From Bacillota bacterium (GTDB lineage: Bacteria; Bacillota; UBA4882; UBA8346): 64,000 nucleotides of DNA. The notes below the pieces were generated by a model that saw nothing but the letters and a program-made list of their open reading frames with translations, searched no databases and had not been told where the DNA came from. The stretch is taken from contig JAEXFN010000018.1 in the NCBI GenBank assembly GCA_023400055.1, positions 248,001 to 312,000 of the forward strand. The letters run 5' to 3'. Of the stretch, positions 52,463-60,529 are shown in pieces (position 1 is the first letter of the stretch; each line of letters starts with the position of its first letter). The position numbers were made by a program, and so were the translations under genes.

Positions 52463-52909
52463 TTATGACTTCCGGCGTTTCTGGCAATCCTCACAACAGC
52501 CGAAGATCGTCAGCACATGATCATCGATCGCGAAGTTAGCCTGTTTGGCAATGGCGTCGATCTGCTCCTCGGCGATGCAGTGTTCGAACTCGACCACCCG
52601 CCGGCACTCGGTGCACGCCAGGTGATGATGGTGCCCGGCCGCGCTGCAGACTCGGAAATAATGCCCGCCGTCCTCGAAATCGATCCGGTCCAGCACCTTC
52701 AATTCCACCAACTTGTCGATGGAGCGGAAAACCGTGGCCCGTCCGATCTCCGGGTTGGCTTGACGGAGCTCCTGCCAGAGCGCCTCGCCGGTGAAGACCG
52801 CGCCGGTCTCGGCCAGCTGGACCAGCTTTTCCAGGATAATCTGGCGCGGTTGCGTGCTGCGCTTGCTGATCTGCTTAAAGGCGTTTTCGATTCGTTCCCG
52901 CACATTCAT
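52463..52909 (-). CDS. zur: Fur-family metalloregulator, probably Zur
   Basis: Regulator of 148 residues. N-terminal winged helix (RQIILEKLVQLAETGAVFTG, EIGRATVFRSIDKLVELKVL), then the Fur metal region HHHHLACTECRRVVEF and the structural zinc cysteines CTEC and CCEDC. Start at 52909 with GGGTGG upstream; a longer frame to 52963 is less likely. It ends 2 bp from the znu permease, convergent, so it belongs to the same locus. Zur rather than Fur is inferred from the zinc importer next to it. Confidence 0.85.
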   Translation of the reverse strand: MNVRERIENAFKQISKRSTQPRQIILEKLVQLAETGAVFTGEALWQELRQANPEIGRATVFRSIDKLVELKVLDRIDFEDGGHYFRVCSAAGHHHHLACTECRRVVEFEHCIAEEQIDAIAKQANFAIDDHVLTIFGCCEDCQKRRKS

Positions 52910-53016
52910 CCGTTTTTCCACCCTGTCCTGCCCCCAAAATATCGGCGCTCCGCCGCCGCCCATTCCATATGTCGTGAATCACCCTTAATATAACACACAT
53001 TAGCGGCCGTGAACAG
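52910..53016 (-). other. Upstream region of zur
   Basis: Short region with AT-rich TTAATATAACACACA; no copy of the znu palindrome is seen here. Confidence 0.35.
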
Positions 53017-53137
53017 CCTGGCGGTTTTTCCATCCCTGGACCGCCCGGCTTAAACCGTCCTTGGTTATGGCCTGGCGGTTTTTCCATCCCTGGACCGCCC
53101 GGCTTAAACCATCCCTGGTTATGGCCGGGCGGTTTTC
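53017..53137. repeat. 54-bp tandem repeat, 2.2 copies
   Basis: Units at 53017-53070 and 53071-53124 differ at few positions, and a third starts at 53125. Each contains GGCGGT/ACCGCC arms, so each could form a hairpin. Confidence 0.85.
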
Positions 53138-53440
53138 ATTCTTGGATCGATCCGTTGCGCTTCCTCTCCGCCGTTGCGCGGGCCTTCCCTGCCGCCCGGC
53201 GGTTCCTCTTTTGGGAAATCCGGTTCTTCCGGCGGGTTCCGCCGCGGTTCCGAGGGGAAATCCGGAACCTCCTTTCGCAAATCCGGTTCCGCCGGGACTG
53301 CCGGAAGGCCCGCGGCCCAGAAAAGAAGGTCCTCTCTCGCGAGGGCGGAACGGCCATTGGAAATTCCAACGGCACTCTCCGTTTCCGCCCCTCCCCGAAA
53401 AAATGGCAGCAAAAAAATGGCGTTCCCGCTCAAAATGACA
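53138..53440. other. 303-bp GC-rich TTCCGG region, no gene
   Basis: Open in several frames, but rich in TTCCGG/GGTTCC words and without ribosome sites. An in-frame extension of the ArsR gene to 53174 runs through it and is rejected. Confidence 0.45.
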
Positions 53441-53495
53441 TTGACATCTGCAGGACCGCTGCATATAATAAAATTGTTAATTGAGCAATTGTTCA
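53441..53495 (+). promoter_or_regulatory. Consensus promoter and ArsR/SmtB-type operator
   Basis: TTGACA (53441), 17 bp, TATAAT (53464). The palindrome TGAGCA-AT-TGTTCA (53482-53495) lies at about +7 to +20, the place and near sequence used by SmtB/CzrA-type repressors. Confidence 0.75.
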
Positions 53496-53536
53496 TATGT
53501 TCAATAAATCATAAATCGAGTGGAGATGAGCCTACC

Positions 53537-53905
53537 ATGCCCGATTCCAACGACGATCTCAATCTATGCGGCAGTTTAATTATTCATCTGGACATCGTCA
53601 ACCAGGTCAAGGAGAAGATGCCGCCCGAGGAGAGCCTTTACGACCTGGCGGAGCTCTTCAAGGTCTTCGGCGACTCCACCCGGATCAAGATCCTCTGGGC
53701 CCTGGCCGAGATGGAGCTGTGCGTCTGCGACATCGCTTTCCTGCTGAACATGACCCAGTCGGCCATCTCCCACCAGCTGCGCATCCTCAAACAGGCCCGG
53801 CTGGTCAATTACAGGAAAGACGGCAAAAACGTCTATTATTCGCTGGACGACGAGCATGTCAAACAGATCTTCGAGAAAGGCCTGATCCATATCGGCGAGC
53901 AGTAA
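53537..53905 (+). CDS. ArsR/SmtB-family metal-responsive repressor
   Basis: Repressor of 122 residues with winged helix LAELFKVFGDSTRIKILWAL, DIAFLLNMTQSAISHQLRIL and VYYSLDDEHV. The alpha-3 metal site motif ELCVCD is present, and the C-terminal region has H-x-x-H-like residues (DDEHVKQIFEKGLIHIGE) that could form an alpha-5 zinc site. GGAGATGAG lies before the ATG at 53537. It starts an operon with a CPx-type metal ATPase and should repress its own promoter until Zn/Cd/Pb rises. Confidence 0.9.
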   Translation: MPDSNDDLNLCGSLIIHLDIVNQVKEKMPPEESLYDLAELFKVFGDSTRIKILWALAEMELCVCDIAFLLNMTQSAISHQLRILKQARLVNYRKDGKNVYYSLDDEHVKQIFEKGLIHIGEQ

Positions 53906-53944
53906 GCGGCCGTTATGATTCCGGCGACAGAAAGGAAGAAAATG

Positions 53945-55882
53945 ATGGCAACCGAATTCATGGACGAATGCAGCACCGAGTGTTCCTGTTGCGACCACTG
54001 TGCCTGCGCCTCCCCCCTGGAGGAGCAGCGCGAGAGCAGTTTCCACCGCGCCAAGCTGGCGGGCATCGCCGCCGGCGCGTTGCTGTTCGCGGCGGCGCTG
54101 GGCCTGCCGCTGCCGGAAACGGTGCGATTTGGACTCTACCTGGTCAGTTACCTGTTAATCGGCTGGACCGTGCTCTGGCACGCCGGCCGGAATATCCTGC
54201 ACGGCCAGATCTTCGACGAGAACTTCCTGATGGGAGTGGCCTCGCTCGGCGCTTTCGCCATCCGCGAATTTGCCGAGGGCGTGGCGGTGATGCTCTTCTA
54301 CCAGGTCGGCGAGTTTTGCCAGGAGCTGGCGGTGCGGCGGTCGCGCCGTTCGATCAGCGCCCTGATGGATATCCGGCCCGATTTCGCCAATCTCAAAACC
54401 GGCGACGAGATTCAGCGGGTCGCGCCGGAGACGGTGGCGATCGGCGCCACCATCCTGATCAAGCCGGGCGAGAAGATCCCGCTCGACGGCACGGTCCTCG
54501 CCGGCGCCGCGGCGCTGGATACCTCGGCGCTGACCGGCGAGGCCGCGCCGCGCGAAGTGGCCGCCGGCAGCGAGGTGCTGTCGGGATCGATCAACCGGAA
54601 CGGCCTGTTGACGGTGGAAGTCACCAAAACCTTCGGCCAGTCCACGGTGGCCCGCATCCTGGACCTGGTCCAGAACGCGGGGGCCAAAAAGGCGCCCACC
54701 GAGAACTTCATCACCAAGTTCGCCCGTTATTACACGCCGGCGGTGGTTCTGACCGCCATCCTGCTGGCGGCCCTCCCGCCGCTGCTGTTCGGCGCGAGCT
54801 TTACCGCCTGGCTGAACCGGGCCCTGGTCTTCCTGGTCGTCTCCTGCCCCTGCGCCCTGGTGATCTCGATTCCGCTGAGCTTCTTCGGCGGCATCGGCGC
54901 GGCCTCCCGGGCCGGGATCCTGATCAAGGGCGGCAACTACCTGGAGGCATTGAACCGGGTGGACAGCGTGGTTTTTGACAAGACCGGCACCTTGACCCAG
55001 GGCGTTTTCAGTGTGACCCAGGTGCAAACGGCGGGCGCCGTCAGCGAAGCCGAGCTGCTGGAGTACGCGGCCTACGCCGAAAGCTATTCCAACCATCCGA
55101 TCGCGCTGTCGATCCGCAAGGCTTACGGCCAGCCCATCGATGCCGCCGCCATCTCCGACTACCGCGAGATCTCCGGCCACGGCGTCCAGGTGCGGATCGG
55201 CGGCCAACTGGTGCTGGCCGGGAACGAGCGCCTGATGGAGCGGGAAATGATCCGGTTGCCGGCCGTCCCGACCGGCGGAACCGCCGTTCACCTGGCGATC
55301 GACGGCAGATATGCCGGCATGATCGTGATCGCCGACCGGATCAAGGCTGACAGCTTCAAGGCCATCCCCGCACTGAAGGCGGCCGGCGTCCGCAAACTGG
55401 TCATGTTGACCGGCGACAGCCGGCCGGTGGCCGCGGCGGTCGGCCGGGAACTGGGCCTCGACGAAGTGCACGCCGAATTGTTGCCCGATCAAAAGGTGGC
55501 GGCGCTGGAACGGATCGAACGCGAAAAATTCGGCAAGGGCGCGCTGGTCTTCGTCGGGGACGGCATCAATGACGCCCCGGTGCTGGCCCGGGCCGACGTC
55601 GGCGTGGCCATGGGCGGCCTGGGCTCGGACGCAGCCATCGAAGCCGCCGATGTGGTGCTGATGACCGACGAGCCTTCCAAGCTGGCGACGGCGATTCGCA
55701 TCGCCAAGCAGACCCGGACCGTGGTGACCCAGAATATCGCCCTGGCGCTGGGCATCAAGGGATTGGTGCTGCTCCTGGGGGTCGGCGGCATCGCCACCAT
55801 GTGGGAGGCGGTCTTCGCCGATGTAGGCGTGGCCATCCTGGCGATTCTCAACGCCATGCGGGTGTTACAGGCGCGACAGTGA
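53945..55882 (+). CDS. Zn/Cd/Pb-exporting CPx P-type ATPase
   Basis: P1B-type ATPase of 645 residues. The usual N-terminal HMA domain is missing; in its place is a cysteine cluster (CSTECSCCDHCAC, about 8-20). Core motifs are intact: TGE loop LTGEAAPRE, membrane metal site SCPCALV (Cys 301 and 303), phosphorylation motif DKTGTLTQ (Asp about 345), SNHPIALSI in the nucleotide domain and GDGINDAPVLARADVG. AAAGGAAG lies upstream of ATG 53945 (53942 is also possible). It exports soft divalent metals from the cytoplasm. Forms an operon with the upstream ArsR repressor. Confidence 0.92.
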   Translation: MATEFMDECSTECSCCDHCACASPLEEQRESSFHRAKLAGIAAGALLFAAALGLPLPETVRFGLYLVSYLLIGWTVLWHAGRNILHGQIFDENFLMGVASLGAFAIREFAEGVAVMLFYQVGEFCQELAVRRSRRSISALMDIRPDFANLKTGDEIQRVAPETVAIGATILIKPGEKIPLDGTVLAGAAALDTSALTGEAAPREVAAGSEVLSGSINRNGLLTVEVTKTFGQSTVARILDLVQNAGAKKAPTENFITKFARYYTPAVVLTAILLAALPPLLFGASFTAWLNRALVFLVVSCPCALVISIPLSFFGGIGAASRAGILIKGGNYLEALNRVDSVVFDKTGTLTQGVFSVTQVQTAGAVSEAELLEYAAYAESYSNHPIALSIRKAYGQPIDAAAISDYREISGHGVQVRIGGQLVLAGNERLMEREMIRLPAVPTGGTAVHLAIDGRYAGMIVIADRIKADSFKAIPALKAAGVRKLVMLTGDSRPVAAAVGRELGLDEVHAELLPDQKVAALERIEREKFGKGALVFVGDGINDAPVLARADVGVAMGGLGSDAAIEAADVVLMTDEPSKLATAIRIAKQTRTVVTQNIALALGIKGLVLLLGVGGIATMWEAVFADVGVAILAILNAMRVLQARQ

Positions 55883-55929
55883 CCGTTCCCTTTCGCCTTC
55901 GGGCCAGGACAACGAAATATTCAAGTCAA

Positions 55930-55960
55930 CCGAGGCCGCTCCATCCATGGGCGGCCTCGG
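55930..55960. terminator. Hairpin between metal ATPase and ABC permease
   Basis: Perfect 10-bp stem CCGAGGCCGC/GCGGCCTCGG between convergent genes. No strong T-run on either side. Confidence 0.55.
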
Positions 55961-55983
55961 CAATTTCCGGTGCTTTCTCGCAG

Positions 55984-57210
55984 TCACAGATTCCGCGCCA
56001 CATCGAACCGGTAGGCGCCGGCCGCCGGAATAAGGCTGGCCAGCAAGCCGAACCCCATCACGCAGCCCGCCAGCGCCAGCTCATTGAGGGACCCGGCCAG
56101 GCCGATGGTGACCGCGGTCTGCTGTTGCAAGAACCCGGCCAACAGATTGAAAAGGCCGTGCCCGGCCAGCAAGCCGATGACCAGCCCGGCGCCGACCGTC
56201 AGCGCTCCCTCCAGCAGAATAATCCGGAAAATGTCGCCGGCCTGCGCCCCGATGGCCCGCAGCACCGCCTGTTCCCGCCCGCGGCTGTGCGCCACGCCGT
56301 AAAGCGTCAACGCGACCGTCAATAAGGTAATGCCGATCACCAGCGCCGCGATGAGCTGCAAAATCTGCTCCCCTTGGCCCATAATGGCGAAGAACTGCAC
56401 GATGACCTGAGCCGGGAATACCAGCTGAGCGCGCTGCTCGGTCTGAAACTGTTGGTAAAGACGCATCGCGTCGGCATAACCCTTGGGTTTGACCAGAATG
56501 GCGGTGACACCGTGTTCGTGCTCGTCATGATCCTCCGCTTCGACTTCAGCAGGGCCCTGCGCGGTGGCGTCATGATGCTCGTGGATCTCCCAAATGCTTT
56601 CCATGGCGACCAGAATGGCCTGGTCATAAGGGCCGCCCACCGGCTGCAGGATTCCCACCACCCGGTACGGATGGGCATGAGTCTCACCTTGCTCCGCCGC
56701 TGAAAGCCCATGAATCGACTTGAAACGGTCTCCCACTTTGATCCCCAGTTCCTGAGCGGCCTTGGCCCCGACGACCGCTTCAAAAGGCGCGGCAAAAGCC
56801 CTGCCGGCGGCCAATCCCAGCCAAGGCGGGCGATCCCCCGCCACCCGCTGCTCGAAAATGGCGCCGCTGGTGCCGACGATCCGGTAGCCCCGGTAATTGT
56901 CGCCGAAACCCAGCGGAATGGCCGAAGTCACGTCCGGCCGGGCCGCCAGCTCCGCCAGCAGTTGCCGATCGATATTGCCGATGGGCTTATCCTGTAAAAA
57001 CACCGTGTTGAGCACCAATTGAATCGGGCTACCCTTGGCGCCGACGATCAGATCGAAGGGTTCCGTCGCCCGGACCAGGCCCTGGTGCATCCCCTCGGCC
57101 AACAACAGCAGCGTAACGGTCAGGGCCACCGCCAGCGCCACGATGGCCGCCGTAACTAGGCTTTGCAGCGGTTTCGCCGTCAGATTACGCCACACTATCC
57201 GCAGTTGCAT
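55984..57210 (-). CDS. MacB/FtsX-type ABC transporter permease with His-rich loop
   Basis: Permease of 408 residues with an N-terminal membrane helix, a large extracytoplasmic domain (about 40-280) and three C-terminal helices (FtsX domain). The extracytoplasmic domain contains a metal-binding-like segment (IHEHHDATAQ and EDHDEHEHG, about 205-235). GGAGGTGATC lies before the ATG, and the gene overlaps the ATPase gene by 26 bp. Fourth gene of an operon with alkaline phosphatase, a DUF3299-like protein and the ATPase. Related ABC/DUF3299 sets in proteobacteria are zinc-responsive; a zinc-handling role here is an inference. Confidence 0.82.
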   Translation of the reverse strand: MQLRIVWRNLTAKPLQSLVTAAIVALAVALTVTLLLLAEGMHQGLVRATEPFDLIVGAKGSPIQLVLNTVFLQDKPIGNIDRQLLAELAARPDVTSAIPLGFGDNYRGYRIVGTSGAIFEQRVAGDRPPWLGLAAGRAFAAPFEAVVGAKAAQELGIKVGDRFKSIHGLSAAEQGETHAHPYRVVGILQPVGGPYDQAILVAMESIWEIHEHHDATAQGPAEVEAEDHDEHEHGVTAILVKPKGYADAMRLYQQFQTEQRAQLVFPAQVIVQFFAIMGQGEQILQLIAALVIGITLLTVALTLYGVAHSRGREQAVLRAIGAQAGDIFRIILLEGALTVGAGLVIGLLAGHGLFNLLAGFLQQQTAVTIGLAGSLNELALAGCVMGFGLLASLIPAAGAYRFDVARNL

Positions 57211-57883
57211 CGGGGATCACCTCCATGGTCCGCTCCAATTCGATTCGGCGCGAAAAAAGTTCCATGACCGCCGGGTCATGGGTGGCCAGGATCAGCGTGC
57301 TCTCCTGCTCCCGGCAGAGCCGCCGCAGCAGTTCCAGGACATTCCGGCCGTTCTCCCGGTCCAGACTGGCGGTGGGTTCGTCGGCCAGGATCAGCCGCGG
57401 CCGGTTGACCAGTGCCCGGGCCACCGCCACCCGCTGCTGCTCGCCGATGCTCAATTGCGATGGCCGGTGCTGCAGGCGATCCGCCAGCCCCACGGTCCGC
57501 AACAGCTCGTCGGCGCGTGGTCTTCCCTGGCTTTCCGGGATCACTCTGGCAAACGCGCTGGCCGCCAGGACATTCTCCAGGGCATTCAGGTTGGGCAGCA
57601 GATTAAAGCTTTGAAATACATAGCCGACGTTGCGGGCCCGCCAGAGATCGCGCTCCTTCTCGCGCAATGTTTCGACGCGCTGGCCCGCCAGCGTAATGGT
57701 TCCGGCGGTTGGCGTCAGCAAGCCGGCGATTAGGTGCAACAAGGTGGTCTTCCCAGAGCCGCTGGGGCCGACCAGGGCCGCTTGTTCGCCCCGTTCCAGC
57801 CGCAACTGGCCGAGACGGAGCACGGTAATGAGCTGTCCGTCCGGACTGCGATATTGCTTGATAAGATCGTTGATTTCCAACAT
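57185..57883 (-). CDS. MacB/LolD-type ABC transporter ATP-binding protein
   Basis: ATPase of 232 residues. Walker A GPSGSGKTTLLHLIAG, Q-loop VFQSFNLLPNLNALENV, signature LSIGEQQRVAVARAL, Walker B LILADEPTASLD and switch His in ATHDPAV. These are the patterns of LolD/MacB-type mechanotransmission ATPases. The ATG at 57883 has GGG eight bases upstream; GTG 57892 is possible. Overlaps the permease gene, so the two are coupled. Confidence 0.9.
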   Translation of the reverse strand: MLEINDLIKQYRSPDGQLITVLRLGQLRLERGEQAALVGPSGSGKTTLLHLIAGLLTPTAGTITLAGQRVETLREKERDLWRARNVGYVFQSFNLLPNLNALENVLAASAFARVIPESQGRPRADELLRTVGLADRLQHRPSQLSIGEQQRVAVARALVNRPRLILADEPTASLDRENGRNVLELLRRLCREQESTLILATHDPAVMELFSRRIELERTMEVIPDATADSVA

Positions 57884-57929
57884 CCAATTCACCCTTTCCC
57901 ATTGATGCCCCTTCCGTTTCGGAGTGGGG

Positions 57930-58472
57930 TCATTTGGCGCGTTCCAAGCTATCGGCGATGATCCGCACCAGGCTGACGAAACCGGTCTCGCTATCGATCT
58001 GGCTGCCGACCTCCAGGCGTCCGGTGGCGCGGATCGGTTGATCGTACGGCAAGGCGGTGACCGGCTTTGCCACCCGCACCAGCACGATGTCGTTGGGCCA
58101 ATTGGCGTCGGTGGAACAGAACGGGCAGATCGCCATCGGCACTTTGGTCAAGACGAAGAAGGAGAGGGTCGGCTTGAGCGGCGGCGCCATGAAACCGACC
58201 ATGCTGACCCTCCGGCCGTTCAGGGATTTTAATTTCGGCGAGAATTGGATACCCAGCGAGGACATGCCGCTGTATAATTCGGAGAAGCCGAGCGGGACCG
58301 GGGCTTCCTTGCCCCAGGGCAGGCCGAATGACGCGGCCTGGACCGGAGTGCCAAAAAGGGACGGTCCCAGACTGGGCACCGTCCCTTCCGCCCTCGGTTG
58401 CCATGCCGCGAGCGCCGGAATGGCCGAAAGAACGATCAGGATTCCGAGGGCGCGCATGGTTCGATGGAACAT
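57930..58472 (-). CDS. Secreted DUF3299-like protein
   Basis: Protein of 180 residues with a signal peptide (RTMRALGILIVLSAIPALAA). The mature part has the DUF3299 layout: LNGRRVSMVGFMAPPLKPT, the cysteine pair ICPFCSTDANWP, then IVLVRVAKPVTALPYDQPIR and ATGRLEVGSQID. The family is of unknown function and in proteobacteria sits beside MacB-like ABC genes under zinc control. GGAGG lies before the ATG at 58472. Lies 19 bp after the alkaline phosphatase stop and 46 bp before the ATPase gene, in the same operon. The CxxC may bind metal or act in redox. Confidence 0.75.
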   Translation of the reverse strand: MFHRTMRALGILIVLSAIPALAAWQPRAEGTVPSLGPSLFGTPVQAASFGLPWGKEAPVPLGFSELYSGMSSLGIQFSPKLKSLNGRRVSMVGFMAPPLKPTLSFFVLTKVPMAICPFCSTDANWPNDIVLVRVAKPVTALPYDQPIRATGRLEVGSQIDSETGFVSLVRIIADSLERAK

Positions 58473-58491
58473 TTTAATGCCTCCAGTTCGC

Positions 58492-60288
58492 TTACTTCGT
58501 AGCGTCCAGACCCAGCGCCCGGACCATCCCGAAGAATATCTCGGTATTGTCCATGATGCCATGGAAGTAATCGGCGCCGGGGCCATCGGCGGTCAGGGGA
58601 ACATCGTCGGCCGTATGGACTTCCTGAGTTTCGGCGTTGGGCAGGTTGCCGTTGTACAGGTCGCCTTTGGGGTCTTTCTTCGGATTGGCGATGGTCTTTT
58701 CGCCGGACTTGATCGACGGAGCGATCGGTTCCGGATTGAATTTATAGTCTTCGTTATATTCGGGATGGTTGGCGAATTGAATGGCCAGGGTCACTGACGG
58801 CGCAGGATTATCCGGGAAGCCGTCCTTGTCTTTGTCCTCGAAGGTCGGGAAACCGGCATCGGCGTAAGTGCGGACTGCCTGGCGGCCGGTTTTGCCATCC
58901 AGCTCGTGATAGGTCCCGGTGATGCTGGCGCTGTGGCCATGGTCGGCCACCACGATGATCAACGTATCGCCGTTTTGTTTGGCAAACTCTTTACCAATGG
59001 CGACGGCCCGATCCAATTCGATGGTGTCATAGGCGGCCCGTTCCCAGTCGAGCGTGTGGAGCTGCTTGTCGATGGAAGCGCCTTCGACCATCAGGAAGAA
59101 ACCGTTCTTGTTTTTGCTTAAGAGCTTGATCGCCTGCTTGGTCATATCCATCAGGTTGGGCTGATCGGTAAAGCTGCCGAGCACGGTGGGGTTTTTGGTG
59201 ATCTCGCGGTCCAGGTAGACGTTCATGTTGTCCAGCTGGAAGAGGCCCAGCATCTTGTCGGCGTTCTGCGCCTTGTTCATCTCGGTTTTGGTGCCGACAA
59301 AGGTGTAGCCCTGGCTTTTGAATTCTTCGATCAGATTGCGGTCGTCGGTCCGTTTGGAGCCGGGCACGCTCTTGGGCAGGAAATTCTCGGAACCGCCGCC
59401 CAGGATGATGTCGGGCCGGTGGACCGGATCGAGCATCGACTCGGCGATGAAGTTCCCTTCGGAACGGCGGCGGGTATGGGCCAGCATCGCCGATGGAGTG
59501 GCGTCGGTGATAAAGGCGCCGGAGACGATGCCAGTGGACATGCCCCGCACCCGTTTGGCCAATTCGATGATGTTTTCAACCTTGGGATCGTCGAACGGAT
59601 CCTTGGAGGAATTGGGATAGACGCCCATGGCGTTGACCGCGCTCTTGCTGCCGGTCGCATAGGCGGACGCGCTATTGGCGGAGTCAGTGACCAATGAATC
59701 CATTCCCGAAGTAGTGATCAGGGCCAGATTGGACATCTTCTCCATTTCTAGCAGGTCGTTGTATTTGCCCTCAGTCAGTCCTTTGGAAAGGATCCGGGCG
59801 ATCTGGCGGGCTTGCAGGCTCATGCCGTCTCCGATGTAGAGGATGACGTTCTTGGCCAGTTTGGGCGCTTTGTCGGCGACCACGTTATAATTGACCTCGC
59901 GCGAAGTCGCGCCTTTGTCGCTCAACACATTGACGATGACGTTGACCGGACCGGCTTTGGCGAAGGAAACTTGATCGATGCGGTATGTGCTGACGCCGGG
60001 GTCGATCTTGACGGTGGCGGGCTTAGCGAAGAATTTCTCGGCGGGATTGTGGTTGACCAATACTTCGATGGATTTTACCGCGCCCAGATCTTTGACTTCC
60101 ACTTCGAAATCGAGCTTCTGGCCGGCCAGAAATTTGGCGTGGTCGATCGGGAGCACGTCAATAGCATGATACGGGAAATTGGGGAGTTGGGCAGCAAGGG
60201 CCGCGCCGCCGCTCAGCAACATGGCCAGTAGTAGCGTCAGGGCGATGGTTGCTAAAGCGATACGGGTTTTAAGACTGTTGCTCAACAA
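58492..60288 (-). CDS. Secreted alkaline phosphatase with N-terminal beta domain
   Basis: Phosphomonoesterase of about 598 residues. Signal peptide (ALATIALTLLLAMLLSGGAA), an extra beta-sandwich-like domain (about 35-140), then the PhoA-type catalytic domain: first metal motif LYIGDGMS, nucleophile in VTDSANSASAYATG (Ser about 203), EGASIDKQLH, VVADHGHS and a terminal EVHTADDVPL. The family uses two zinc ions and one magnesium. A TTG start (60288) eight bases after AGGAGG is preferred. First gene of an operon with the DUF3299-like protein and the His-rich ABC transporter. Confidence 0.93.
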   Translation of the reverse strand: MLSNSLKTRIALATIALTLLLAMLLSGGAALAAQLPNFPYHAIDVLPIDHAKFLAGQKLDFEVEVKDLGAVKSIEVLVNHNPAEKFFAKPATVKIDPGVSTYRIDQVSFAKAGPVNVIVNVLSDKGATSREVNYNVVADKAPKLAKNVILYIGDGMSLQARQIARILSKGLTEGKYNDLLEMEKMSNLALITTSGMDSLVTDSANSASAYATGSKSAVNAMGVYPNSSKDPFDDPKVENIIELAKRVRGMSTGIVSGAFITDATPSAMLAHTRRRSEGNFIAESMLDPVHRPDIILGGGSENFLPKSVPGSKRTDDRNLIEEFKSQGYTFVGTKTEMNKAQNADKMLGLFQLDNMNVYLDREITKNPTVLGSFTDQPNLMDMTKQAIKLLSKNKNGFFLMVEGASIDKQLHTLDWERAAYDTIELDRAVAIGKEFAKQNGDTLIIVVADHGHSASITGTYHELDGKTGRQAVRTYADAGFPTFEDKDKDGFPDNPAPSVTLAIQFANHPEYNEDYKFNPEPIAPSIKSGEKTIANPKKDPKGDLYNGNLPNAETQEVHTADDVPLTADGPGADYFHGIMDNTEIFFGMVRALGLDATK

Positions 60289-60529
60289 ATAAAGCACCTC
60301 CTAAAAATTTTCGATCCTTCGGTTTTATGTTACAAACCGAAGTTAAAGGAGGGATTAAATGGATTTTAACCGGGGACTAAATCATTGCTAATCCCAATCA
60401 CGGCGCCACTTTTGAGAGATCGTATCAATAACGAAAAACCACCTTTCGGCCCGATTCGCTAAGCATCGGCTGTTAAAGATGGTTTTGGCAACGGTTTTCC
60501 CATGCCGGCGCATTTACGCCTAGAGCAGA
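60289..60529 (-). other. Upstream region of the alkaline phosphatase operon
   Basis: Contains a 9-bp hairpin at 60317-60342 (CTTCGGTTT/AAACCGAAG) in the phosphatase leader. A 10-codon plus-strand ORF at 60359 with a strong AAAGGAGGG is noted but not called. No Pho box is convincing. Confidence 0.4.

Noticed and set aside
53174..53536. Upstream in-frame extension of the ArsR repressor
   Set aside because: It runs through the promoter and operator and is made of TTCCGG-type repeats. The start at 53537 has a ribosome site and fits the family length.
60359..60391. Ten-codon plus-strand ORF with strong Shine-Dalgarno (MDFNRGLNHC)
   Set aside because: It lies antisense to the alkaline phosphatase upstream region, with no downstream gene or promoter to give it meaning. 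Kept only as a note.
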